Below, one piece after another: positions 21,613 through 33,372 of a stretch of 64,000 nucleotides of DNA. Position 1 is the stretch's first letter; each line of letters opens with the position of its first letter. Under the pieces are notes generated by a model. The model worked only from the letters and a program-made list of their open reading frames with translations, ran no database searches and was not told the origin of the DNA. Both the position numbers and the translations under genes were made by a program. This DNA is from Plantago major (lineage: Eukaryota > Streptophyta > Magnoliopsida > Lamiales > Plantaginaceae): NCBI GenBank assembly GCA_026545765.1, contig CM048841.1, positions 88,642,636-88,706,635 of the forward strand. Direction: 5' to 3'.

Positions 21613-22640
21613 AAAAATTCTCCTGGGATTTATTTCAAGAATCCAAAATGAGAAATTTTTTTTTCTGCAGATGAATTCTGGGTTGCTCTGCTTTTTTTTT
21701 TTTAGAGGGACGTTGTAGATTTTGTACTATATATGACGATAATATTAATCTCGTAGTTATTAGTACAAGACAAGATTAAATAAATTGTGGCATAAGACTT
21801 GATTTTCGGAGTAATGTGAAATGGCAGTTTGGTTTGACCAATGAATTGAATTATATTCACCACTTTTCTTTCAATTAAGTCACGTTTATTCAGTCTTAGT
21901 AAAATAATGAAGTTCGTTCCACCTTTGGTTTGTGTCCTAATGACTTGAACTAAACCCCTATACCTTCCATTCAACAAATGTACATCATAAAGACGAGGGG
22001 GTTTTAGCCTCTCTATTTGACAGAGAATAAGTTTGGGTTTGACCAGGGAATATTGTTTGATGCTAATAAGACTATTCCATCCATTATTGCCGTCAAAGGG
22101 GTTACCTAGAAAGTTCCATTTGTGTCTAATGGATGCACGCATGTAGTCTTATTCCATTTGTGTCTAATGGGTGCACGCATGTAGTCTTATTCCAGTGTCA
22201 GTTAAAGAGTCCAAGATCTATTTAACCAGCTTTTGTCAAGATTTAGCGGGATGTATGATAAACTATCTCGTCCATAAGCCATTTTCATCGAACGGGCTAA
22301 TGAGTTTTCCGGTTCTCTCATAGATACGTTCATATGTTTCGCATAAATGATGCTCTCATGCTCAACGCCATTACAAACTAGTATGAGGACTCTCGAGATC
22401 CTCAATATACCGATAGCCTTTACACCGGATGACCGGACAAAGGTGTAAGCCATAGTACATATTTTGGTGTCAAATTAATGAAGCAAATGTTACATGAATG
22501 ATGAAAGTGAATCAGATAAAACAGAATACCGGAGTGTAGAAATTATAAATACCATGAATCTCTGCCATTAATTCATTATAAAAGGTTGATACAACAATAT
22601 ACTAATCCGACTCTAATTGTCAGATGGTAAATCAATGGTA
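21613..22640. other. spacer between tandem membrane genes; includes a 38-bp duplication
   Basis: Upstream region of copy A and downstream region of copy B. Similarity between the two gene units stops near 21715 (GAATTCTGGGTTGCTCTG, matched at 25921-25938), so about 0.9 kb here is not shared. Two minus-strand frames (21702-22142 and 22202-22453) run through it; I recognise neither, and codon texture and lack of splice context make me doubt them. Confidence 0.5.
22114..22189 (+). repeat. exact-style tandem duplication, 38-bp unit, two copies
   Basis: TTCCATTTGTGTCTAATGGA then TGCACGCATGTAGTCTTA occurs twice in a row, at 22114-22151 and 22152-22189, with a single A/G difference. It looks recent and probably arose by slippage. 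Confidence 0.9.
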
Positions 22641-22877
22641 AACTATAATGTTCTGGAGGATCGGATGGGATCCTACTAATGTAACAGACTGTTAATAGCT
22701 TTCTGCCAAATATTTCTTGCCAGCCTATACACTAGGACATCCATGTAATTACAAAGAAAAAGAATTGTAAATGTACAGGTTGCTTGCTGTCTTTTTGTTA
22801 GTCAGTCTCCATGTCGAGGACGAAAACATGGACAGATTGGACTGGTCCAGTCACCAAAATCTAAGACCACCAAGAAG

Positions 22878-25350
22878 TTAACATCTTGACGAAATATACG
22901 GTTTTAACCAGAATACAAGAGAAAAGATCACAAAACATGGTAGATGCAGTAAGCCGACGCCCAGGTACCTGAATAGTACAGCCAAATGCATTAATAGTTG
23001 TGTGCAGGTTTACGAGTGAGGTAAGCATTAAAAAGGTTCAAGAATGCAGGCCTTACCATGCAGGAGCATATGAAGATGACAAATCCAGGAACGGATAAGG
23101 CCACCTGTCGGAGCAAAAAGGAATTTTCTCAGCCAAGTTAAAATTGAGGATTTAGTTTGATAAAGAGGTATTTGAGTAAATTCAAAATTCAGCAACAATC
23201 TTGTCAGTTGAAAGTAAAAACTGGTAAGTGTTCATCATAAGCTCATTGAAGCTATATGACTCTTTGTAGTGGTTGAATGAGAACTAAACCTGAATTCAGG
23301 TAACATGGTTACATACAAGGAGTTTTCTGCTAACTTCAGATAGCCTGCTTGTTGTCTTTGTTATTTACTCAAAAAATGAATGCAAGTTGGAGATAACAAT
23401 ATAAATGAATTACCTTAATGATACAATAGCATGAGTGATCCACTGGAACATGACAAACAGGAGAGTGAATAGAACAAAATATGCAATTCGGAAGAAGGGG
23501 AATCGCTGGATGGAGAAGATAATTCCATTAGTCATAAATTCGCCTCAAGTGGTTAAACAGGATTTAACAATGTAAAGAAAATCGGCATACCAGGCGATTT
23601 AAACTTGCATCGCCAAGGAGGAAAATAGCATTGACAGAGTGCTTACAAACAACAATCTGCAGAAAGAAGTACCAATTCAGTGACAAAACCGTCTTGCACA
23701 TAAGTTGGACATAAAGGTAAGAATCCCGTATAAAACACATTGGGAAAGAAGAGTGAGTTTGCAAAACTTTGCAGCACGTGCGATTGTGCAAGCATATAAA
23801 ATTAAGAAGGAAGGAATTCTTCAAAAAATTACAAAAAAAATTGATAGGATCATTATCGTCTTCATGAGATGGTAAGGGTTTTGAAAACAGAATTTAAGCT
23901 TTAAGAGTTCAGGTAACATGTTAGTTGCTTCCACTGAGCTTGCACCACACATAGCAAATATCATAAATTGCCCCGTAATGCAAATCGGAATTCAAAGCTC
24001 TTCTTCCATGTAATATATCAATTTATGAATTATGCACAACTCACATGTCCAAGACAGCAAAAAAAAATTTAATTATTTTTTTGAATATATAGGACAAAAC
24101 AGTTACTTCTATGGTTTGCATTTTACTGTAATCAAAGAATAATATGTTTATAAGATTAGCAGCATGAATACTTACAACACCTAACCGGTACCCGGAAGGA
24201 TAGACAAACGGATACAAAAGCAACCAAAAGACAAAATCAGTGAGCACCACAGCCCCAGCACACATCTGCATAGAAGTAAAAACCGAATGAAGAGACAAAA
24301 TAATCTGACACTGCAAGACTACATCCAACCAAACTTGAAGACCATTGCAGCGGAATATGTTTTGATTGACATTCTTTCTAACTTAACTGACAATTACATA
24401 CACAAAGATGTTTAGGACAAACAATAGTTACCTGAAACATTATCTGCAAGGTGTATCCCCACGCAGAGGCTTCATTTCTGCGATTATCTTGATCACGCAA
24501 ACTCGAGCTTCCAATCTCAGTGGGCACATCTTGATTCTCTCCTGGCGTTGGTGGTACATACAAGCCTTGTTCAGTACTTGTACCATCTCGATAAGTGGTT
24601 TGAGGGTTTACCTCATGCCGGCGAGACAGACAGCCATGAATGGAAAGTGAAGAAGCCAGCTACACATCGGAAATCATCAGTAAGTATCTGATCTTTAGTA
24701 AATGACTTGAAACCAATCAATTGAGCTTAATAGAGAAGGGACTTTTTATAGACTGAGAACATATCATCTGGATTTAATGCCTCAAAAGGTTGTAAACAAG
24801 AAGCAACTCTCAGCAATAGAAAACATACCCCAAAGTAAATTGCGACCAACGTAAACGTCCACCTGTTTAATAAGAAAAGAGTAAGGCGAAAGTTAAACAC
24901 CAGTTTGACAAGATATTACATGCAATTGAGCATGCACTTTGAAATTCGTGCTAGTCTAAATTACTATGAAGACTTTTTGAATCCTCAAACCTGTCGAAGC
25001 AAATCAAGCAGGGAAAATGTGAAGCCTTACTGGGTGTAAAAATAAAATATGCCAGGCCCACGGGTCATGACATCTGCAATAATCAACGCCAGCATAACAC
25101 TGAAAGCACTCAGCCTGAAGGCAAGAAGCCAGTAAGGATGAATTGCTTTCGAACACGTCCCCCATACTTCATCACCGTACAAACACCCTACTGCCTCCTG
25201 CTGGTTTTTCGTTTTCTTATGCCCTTCGTATCTCCAAATCAACAGTGCTGCAGCCACCATAGCTACCAAGACCCATATTGCACATAGCAAGAACCTCCAA
25301 TTCAGCCAATAACTTGGGTTCGTAGTGTCGGTGGAGGCATTCAATTCCAT
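22878..25350 (-). CDS. multi-pass membrane protein, tandem copy B (paralogue of copy A)
   Basis: Eight phased exons on the minus strand: 25350-25031, 24862-24829, 24659-24432, 24265-24176, 23656-23591, 23505-23414, 23104-23057 and 22968-22878, giving 322 residues. I chose the ATG at 25350 ([10 protein letters not shown]) because it aligns with the start of copy A; an in-frame ATG at 25422 (MIALILGN) would add 24 residues. Segments shared with A include [37 protein letters not shown] and FQWITHA. The soluble loop ([12 protein letters not shown]) and the tail (ISSRC) are the most diverged. A 5' UTR intron is likely, with a donor after GAATTAG near 25822 and an acceptor TTTACAG near 25484. It lies in the same orientation as A, about 1.8 kb upstream. 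Function unknown. Confidence 0.87.
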
Positions 25351-25959
25351 GGCAAAACACCTAGAACTACTTAAATTTCCTGTCAATAAGCTCATGTTAT
25401 TTCCTAATATTAAAGCAATCAACTTTTATCACCGCAAGATTAAAAATTTAGAATCAATACTCCAAGTTACTACCTTTCTGTAAACTCAGCAACAGAAACA
25501 AGAACAAAAGCACAACAATTGTATGTATAGAAACTGTAATACACCCATAATCTAACTAACAACGTAAACGGCTGAAAGAGAACGAAAGATTTCTCGCAAA
25601 GACACAACCTTTGCATGTCATGAGCAAAAGCAGACAGCCCACAAAAAATTACAGTAGCAATGTGTAAGCACAAAGAAGAAAGCACACGCCTTTCATATGC
25701 GATGCTACTTTACCCAATTGGAATCAAATATAAGCACATCCGCATTTGCTTAAAGCTTACAAGTGAATATGATTAACATATTGAGGTCAATATATGAAAA
25801 GTAGAGAGCTTCAAGAACAGTACCTAATTCTAGATTTTATTTGGCAAAAAACATAGTCTGCAAAAGATTCTCCGGGAATTTGTTGCGAGAATCCCAGAGG
25901 AGAAAAATAGGCCTTCAGATTGAATTCTGGGTCGCTCTGGTTTTAAAGGGACGCTGAAA

Positions 25960-28203
25960 GGAGAGTGCAGATTTGTGCATCTTGCCCAAAGGAAGAGAAG
26001 ATGAACACAACAATAATTTCGGCCATCGATCGTTATTAGCTTAAAGTTCACTCCTATTAATGTAAGACTTGTTTTTAGGGGAAATGTGAGTTAAAGAGTT
26101 TTGTTTTGATATCGGTCCTGCTAATTGGGAGCTATTGAATGTCTTCGCAATAGGAGTGTTATTCCTTCGAACGAGTCTTGTATTTCTTCAAATGAAGTTA
26201 TTAATTAGTTGATTTATTATTGAATATAATCCGGACCAAATGAAATATATAAACATGTTATGTATATTGAATTCTAAAAAAAAAAAAAATCTATAAGTGG
26301 ATGTTTGGCTTGATCTAGCTGAATTTATCATTACGTTTCACTAGCGACTTTAATCAGTCAGAATAGTATCCGTTTTTAATTCAACTACTATTCACACCTC
26401 AATTAGATTTTATTTTTCTACCCACTCTATTTCTCCCACTTTACATTTTCATTTATTATAACAATGATAGATTTCTTATAGTTCACCTTAAATTTGGCCC
26501 AAATACAGATTCATACAAATCCCCCTTGAAGTCCATTTATGTTGACTGAGTTGCCAACATCATCACTCCTTCTTCACAGGTGGAATTTAATGGTTGTCTG
26601 AATAATGGAAAAGGAAAAAGAAATTAAGATTTGAAAAAAAAAAAACATTAAAGTAAAGGAAAAATAAAATAGAAAAGTAGAAACCCACTTCATCTTCTTC
26701 CTTGCCCCCCCCCCCCCCCCCAACCCAAAATCAGTCGTCTTCTACAAGCTGCAAATTGTAGGTCGCCGACTTTGGAATGGTTAGATATGGTATTGTAGCG
26801 TGATCATCTTGAATTTGCAGGACTGAAACGGTATATATAGTTGGTCACTAGACATAACTAAATCCGTGGAGGTATCGAGTCTCAAACGAACAATATCAAT
26901 GTCGTCTAGAAAACTATAATCTTAGTGGGGATTAAGCGTGTATAACAAGATGAAACTTACGATAAAGTACAGATTTATAAATGATTAAACTCAATATAAT
27001 CAACTCGAGTGCAGTAAATCAAGCATTCAAGAACCACAAAACTTATAATACCAAAGTCGCCATTAAACTCAAGTTAGCACACCACAATTGTTAACCTTAA
27101 GTTACAAAATAAATAGTTCGACATGCTAGTTATATTAGTTATGTCTCGATACCAACCATCCCTACATCTTAGGTCTTGCAATTTGGATGGCACTACTCTC
27201 ATAACATGTATACAAACCAGATCTATGGTACCACCTAACCATACTGATATTTCATTTCATAACGACCTAATAGTATTTAATAGCCAAAGAAGATTTTTAA
27301 AATATAATGAAATGGAATATCTGTATTAGCATATAACTCCCCAAACTTCTAAAATAGTTTAAAGTAGTTGAGAATATAATTAATATCAACAAGGTGCACA
27401 TTACATTCTAGAAATTCAAGGTTAAATTGTGTTTGCTATGAAACAATCTTAAAATATGCGGCTCACTTAAGTTTTTCAGTGATCTTAAAATATCACTCGG
27501 AGGATCAATGAAATAATCGCACAAGTCCAAAGAGTCGTATGTTGATCGATTAGTGGTAATTGTTTTTTTGTTTAATCGTTTCTTCCTCTCAAATTCGATA
27601 TTGATGGGAAATGTGGAATTGATCCGGCAAATACCAAATGTATGATCGATTGAGGCAATATCCATGATGGAAAGGTTATGGAAATTGAATGCAAAGACAA
27701 TGGTTGGTTAGGGCTATCTATATGCAGGAAATATGTGCTGCAATGCAATCCAAGAAAGCTGACCTTGTTTTACGGGTAGCCGAGATAATTCTGGTGGTGA
27801 TTTTTGTTGCTTCTTCTGCCAAATCTCAACCTTTTCCACATGATTTCTTTTATGGGTATGGTATATTGGTATGGCATGGCACCTATTTTCTCTGCTTCCC
27901 TCATCTCTTCTCTCCCCCCTCTTTCCCTTTTCCCTCATTCTGCCAAACACATTGTCTGCAGCAGCTCCATTTTCAATACTATAAAATCCCCAATTATGTG
28001 AATTCTTTCTTCTTGAAAGCCACCATAATAGAGAGAAAGAGAAACCCATGTAGATCAATTACTCTTCCTTTCATTAAATCCCACCTAGCTCAATGAGCCC
28101 TTGTCTAGTTTTGAGATAAAAATTGGATCTTGTTGAGTTTCTTTCCTTCTTGGGTTACAAGAAATTGGGGGTATCAATCAGTAGATTCTCATACCAGGGA
28201 AAA
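25960..28203. other. intergenic region and probable 5' UTR of the RING gene
   Basis: A+T-rich DNA with a 17-base C run at 26705-26721 and A runs near 26280 and 26640. The segment about 27690-28200 is C/T-rich and directly precedes the RING gene, so it probably contains its promoter and 5' UTR. Frames at 27408-27665 (-), 27689-28096 (+) and 27714-28058 (-) overlap each other and show no recognisable domain. Confidence 0.5.
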
Positions 28204-31200
28204 ATGGACCCTGGTTATGAGATGGATATGAGAAATGGAGCTGTTGAGGTCAATAATGAAGTGATGAGAGGGAAGGGATTTAATCAGGACAAACCGCCAG
28301 AGGATGATTGCTGTCCTATATGCTTTGGGGAGTTTAAGGTTCCTTGCAGGGCAAATTGTGGCCATTGGTTTTGTGGTATACTTTCTTGATTTGCTTGTCT
28401 GTTAACATTTTGAATCATCTTGCTACCTGTTCCTGTATTTCCTTACATCTTCGAGATTCATACGTGTGAAACTATGATAAATTGTTAGCCTGTTGATTTG
28501 TATGTTAGCTTAGGCTCGACTGTAACGAAAGTATATGAATATGAACAAGAATGCGAATTGAGAAATCGGGTACGAGCCACTTACGTAGTCTTAGAGAAGG
28601 AAGATTGAGCATTGAACTGTACTGGATCAGTTAGCGTACTTATATGGTTGATTCTCACAAGCAAAAGCACCAACATGTTTTTGAAATGTATAGGCGGGAG
28701 GAGAGACTTGGCATTTAGCCGTATGTTAACCTAGAAAACTTGCAACTTAACATGTTCAAGGACACATCTCAAATTAATATTTGGAGGAAGAAACAACACA
28801 CACATCTTGGATCTAGGGTCTGTTCAACCATATTAAGTAAATTATTTTTAGCCTAGTTTCTCATCCCTAATTTTTTGGGGAATTTGGAGCTGCTGTTTAT
28901 GTTGAGGTTACAAGAATTGTTACTTCTCATTTTTACTGCTACTCTAGTTATTATATGGCACCCCCATGTTCTCACGGACCATTATGATTTTCCACTTGAA
29001 TTGTTACAGGTGGCTGCGTTCTGCAATTATGGGAGTATAGATCAAGACCTAGACGGTGCAAATGCCCCTTCTGCAGTTCTCCAATTAGTGAATTGACACC
29101 CGAAGCATCAGTTATAAATGAGACGGAAATTGAAGTTGCTGAGGTCCTTGAGAACATTGAGCATTACAATAGCTTCTATCTTGAAGGGGCACGTGGATTT
29201 TTCCTGGTATAACTTCCTAAAACTCCTTGATATCTCTAGCTAATAATACGTCAGCTTGTCTTTGCACGTGCTTGTCGTGGAGTGTTTACTTGAGCTGAAT
29301 TATGTAAAAAGTTACAATTTTGTGCGTCTTTTTGTTGTCACAGTAGACGACGGGACGTAAATCATCAAAATCATTTTTTTGCATTTAGTACTTTTTGAAA
29401 GAAAACAGAATTCGGAATCAACTGCCGAATCATTCTCTTTTCCAGATTTAATCGATTTATTTGCTGACTTCGAAATCAGTGAGTATTAATACTTGCCGTT
29501 TTCTCATGGCATAAATGTCCTAAGCATGACAATAACGGAGCTGCTTCTCTTCCTACGTTAAAGATTCTTTTTGGAATTGATATCTTTATAACACAATTGC
29601 TCTGAAAGCATATGGATGATATTGTAACTCCGTGCCTTTTGGTTTCAAGTGCAGCTACTTGCCTTTTATCTTCGGAAGCATGGGCCTTTGTTGCATTTAC
29701 ACACCTGGAGCCTGTTCCGAGCACTAGTCCTCTTTGTCATTACTTCACCAGATTTTTTCATGGGAGCACTTGTGGGTTTGATAAGACATCCAGGGAGGAT
29801 CCATCTCTACCTTCCACGAGTACGAGTGATAGCAGTAAGTTCACCTCCCAATCATCCTTCTCGGATGAAAATGGAATAAAATATACCAGATTCTTGATTC
29901 TCCTTCGTTACTCAAGCAAAATTAATTATGACTTTTACTTGGTTCACGTAACATTTTTTATTAATCATGCAGTACTTTATTGCATTAAAAATCTAGTCAT
30001 TATTAAAGAATCTGCTTTCATGAAGGGGATATTTATATATTACAATTGACTCGACTGCCAATAATCCTTTAAAAACAGCTTATCAAATCACTGAATCAAT
30101 TTACAGGTCGTAGTTTGCATCATAGTTTAACATAGAATCACATTTAAGATTGTTAAACTTAAATCTTTTTCAATGGCAGTGTACGCTGAGTCTTCTCCTG
30201 CACCTGTACCATGGCTTTCTTCCATCAGGTACTGGTTCATATAATTCCTCGGAGATGATTTAATTTCATTCTATTTCACTCCCTTGTGCTATTATTACCA
30301 CATCATGACCACACGCGCATACAAATGCTTTCACATAAAGTCAATCAACTGGAAACTCTTACATAGTCCTGGTCCATGTGAAGTATATAAACGTTGTTGG
30401 TGAAAGTAAAACTGTATGTTCATAACATGCAAGTGAGCATTAGTCGCAACATACAACTCCACTTAGTGACGTGGATGGATTTCAGTTACCAGTCTTGCGG
30501 ATCAAGATCCTTTATGATTTGGGGTTTACTAGAGGGACCATCTAGAGTTGGTAGTAGAAGTTATTCTGAAACTTGCTCTGTAGGGCTTAAACAGAACTAG
30601 AATTGTACAGGAGTAGTCATCGTACTGATATGATATTTAACCACACATTGTTTGCAATTCACATGTTAAGCTAAGTTTGCAAGATTGAATGATGAATTTA
30701 TATGCAAAAAACTATTAAAGAAAATGATGAATTTAGAAACATTAACCTGCTGAAGTTGAATCTCTTGTGCACAAACGATCATGTAAATTAGTTGAAAGTG
30801 TAAGCTACAACTTTTAACTTGCAGGGTATCTGAAGGTAAAAGTTTCAAAAATCAGACTATTAATTGACTGTGCTTCTATCATCTTGGTTGTCTGCCCTTA
30901 CGCGGTGATCATGTGCAAGACCTGGGTGTACATAATGTGGCTAAGGTTCCGTATATGGAAAGTAAGACGGGAAATTGATGCTCTACGGGCACGTGATGCT
31001 GTTCTGAGAGAACAGGAGGTAGTTTTGCAAGAACGTGCTGATGCTCTAAGAGGACGGGAAGTTGCATTAGAAGAAAATGCTCTTTTACTCGAGAAAGATG
31101 AGACAGAAGCTCCATTACAAGTAGACGCTCGCGCTGAGAAAGATGGACAGAGGCTCCTTTACAAGCAGGCGCTCAACAACCCAACGGTGCTTATGATTCA

Positions 31201-31204
31201 CTAG
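28204..31204 (+). CDS. RING-finger membrane protein of the RNF170/DUF1232 type, probable E3 ubiquitin ligase; frameshifted tail
   Basis: Five phased exons: 28204-28375, 29010-29206, 29655-29834, 30180-30228 and 30825-31204, giving 325 residues as the sequence stands. The RING (residues 37-79) has all eight ligands: C37, C40, C52, H54, C57, C60, C76 and C79. It is followed by a hydrophobic DUF1232-like region (about 140-240, with VRVIACTLSLL and IRLLIDCASIILVV), as in RNF170-type ER-membrane ligases, and then by a coiled coil (from IDALRARDAVLREQEV). The exon 3 acceptor is the least certain junction because its first half is diverged. The C-terminal tail contains a duplicated ~40-bp unit whose second copy lacks one base, so the frame ends at 31204 instead of continuing to a stop near 31273. 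That is either a recent mutation or a sequence error. Confidence 0.75.
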
Positions 31205-33372
31205 AACAAGATAGCAATGCTCGAAATGCAAAAGATGAGGGTATTTTGCATGAAATGGCAATGGAGGTGCATTGACAAAATGTACTATATCTCTTTGTAT
31301 CATCTCTAAGTTAACTAGTGAGTTGTGACCATGTTATCGGATTGAAGTTTACTTAAATTTGTAAATACAGTAATAATTTTGTGTTCAATCCGTAACTCTT
31401 ACTACTAATGGTTGTTGATAATGCCATAGCAATTTAACCTGAATTGTGTCAGATCGGGTCAAATTCACCTGGCACGAGAGAAGTTGCTCGGACATCATCT
31501 AACGTCATTACTAAAGCCTCTAGAAACACAAACACACAAAATCTTTTTTATTTCTTAAAGAAAGTACTGGTACCAGTTGAACCGTTCCTAATACAGCTTA
31601 TATTACTAGAGTTTGACCTTTCTTGTGCTTGAGAATCAAAGCTAGAAAGCTGTGTTTATATATCTTGTTTCCCACTGAAAGAGAGTTGGTGTAATGGAAA
31701 ACAGACTAAATACAATCACTATTCACTTTGCTTGCACCTTACAGCACAAATACTACTCCCTCCGCACAACACACGTAAGTTTTACATTTGACATTTTTAA
31801 CCGTCCTATAAAAGTGCATACGTTACTAGAAAATGAAGTTGATCCACATCCAACACATAATAACAAATTAAAAATCTTAACTTTACACGTAAATTACACA
31901 TTTTAATATAAAAATTTGTTTTTTACCACCTTTTAATGTATGAAGTTATCGAGTGGGTGATAATTAACAATGTGGAAAGAAATGTGGTTACTCCATTAAT
32001 GGCTGATAACTTGGCTTTGTGTATCATCATTTCATTCACCACCAACTTAATAATCCCAACGCGTATAAATCTTGATGATTTTTCCACCTTCAAGACACTA
32101 AATCTGACTGACAAATACATGTGATGTTCACCAATGGAATTATTATCACATTCATGTTGATTTTTGTACATCAAAACAAGAAAAGCTGTCCAATTTCTTT
32201 TCTTTTTCTTCTCTTAAAAGCATAATGTGCTTTATGGTAGTGAGTCTAGTGACAGGCCTAACTTATAATTCCAATATGCTCCATCAAACTAAAATTTTAT
32301 AAATGGTTTGTTTTGAAGTTCCAGTTTCAAAGGTGGAATCCTGTCAACATGTAGTATTGCAAGTTATTGAATAGAAAAATAAACATTTATTAATATCGTT
32401 TGCGATTATCAACGTCTATAAGCAGATGACCACTTTGTTAAATATTATAATCAAGGTGATACATAACATATAAATATGTTCTATTTCATACGCAAAACGA
32501 AACGTATATTGGTGGAGTTTCTCAAATCTTGGAATTTATTTGTAAAAGAATATAATTTTTGAAATCAAGTCATAGTTGACATTGTACAATAACATATTGA
32601 CATGCTATAATTAAAAAATAAATTAAATCAGAAACTAAAAAAGTAAAGTAAGAGTGATGTCGTTCTATACTTCATACAAAGGTGCATTCTAAGTCCAGAT
32701 TATACAGTACACCAATTTGAAAACACAAAGTCGTCTTTAGATAACTTATTTAGAGACTGCATATGTTATCAATAAAACCATCCATGTTATTAATCAAAAC
32801 GTCTATTTTGTTAACGAATTAAGTCTCGTTGTAATATGAAAAAACACAAATGTTGATAACATATGTGTTTTGATTAATAACATCGATGATTTTCTTGACA
32901 ATATAAGTACGTCGTCACTCAGGAGACTTACTCATTTGAAAAAGGTTAACCTTTACAATACGACTGGCCCAACAAAAGATGTGGGTGTCTGTGTGAGATC
33001 ATGAGCTTGACATAGAAAATGCATAGCGTAGACAATCATAACAAGAAATGAATAAAAACGTACAAAATTAAGTGTATTAGACAAATATAGAGATCGTATG
33101 TGATTCGATGATAGAACCGAGTGAGTATTATCAGTATATAGTAGTAAAATACTCTCCCGTCCCAATCTCAACGCTAATCACTTCGAATTCGAATACGTTA
33201 TGAGAAACGTAATGTGATAATAAGTGAAAGGTTCAAATCGGACATTGAAAAGTGAAATCAAAGTATCAGAGTCAAATATCGAATCATCACTGAATTAATT
33301 TTATGGGAAGAAGAAAAAGCTTAAATGGAGTAGATATGAAATCATGGTGATGGACAGTGATTAGAAAAACTG
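31205..33372. other. intergenic region with MITE fragments and a 36-bp inverted repeat
   Basis: The region starts with the 3' UTR of the RING gene. CTCCCTCCGCACAACACACG at about 31756 and ACTCTCCCGTCCCAATCTC at about 33150 look like single ends of Stowaway-like MITEs whose partners I cannot find. An inverted repeat of about 36 bp (32766-32801 and 32866-32902, sharing GTTATTAATCAAAAC) surrounds a 64-bp loop. No gene is supported. Confidence 0.45.

Noticed and set aside
21702..22453. Two minus-strand open frames (146 and 83 codons) between the duplicated membrane genes
   Set aside because: No domain, signal or splice context is recognisable; the first overlaps a tandem repeat edge and the second sits in the presumed 3' flank of copy B. 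They are most likely chance frames.
27408..28096. Overlapping frames on both strands upstream of the RING gene
   Set aside because: They overlap each other in opposite orientations, lack domains and fall in C/T-rich sequence better explained as promoter and 5' UTR.
28123..28203. Extended N-terminus of the RING protein from a frame opening at 28123
   Set aside because: The extension begins with TTG and contains no ATG before 28204; a plant mRNA would normally start at the ATG at 28204.
31444..31632. Additional coding exon of the RING gene (62-codon frame)
   Set aside because: It lies beyond the stop in both frames of the tail and contains no conserved sequence; it is probably 3' UTR or spacer.
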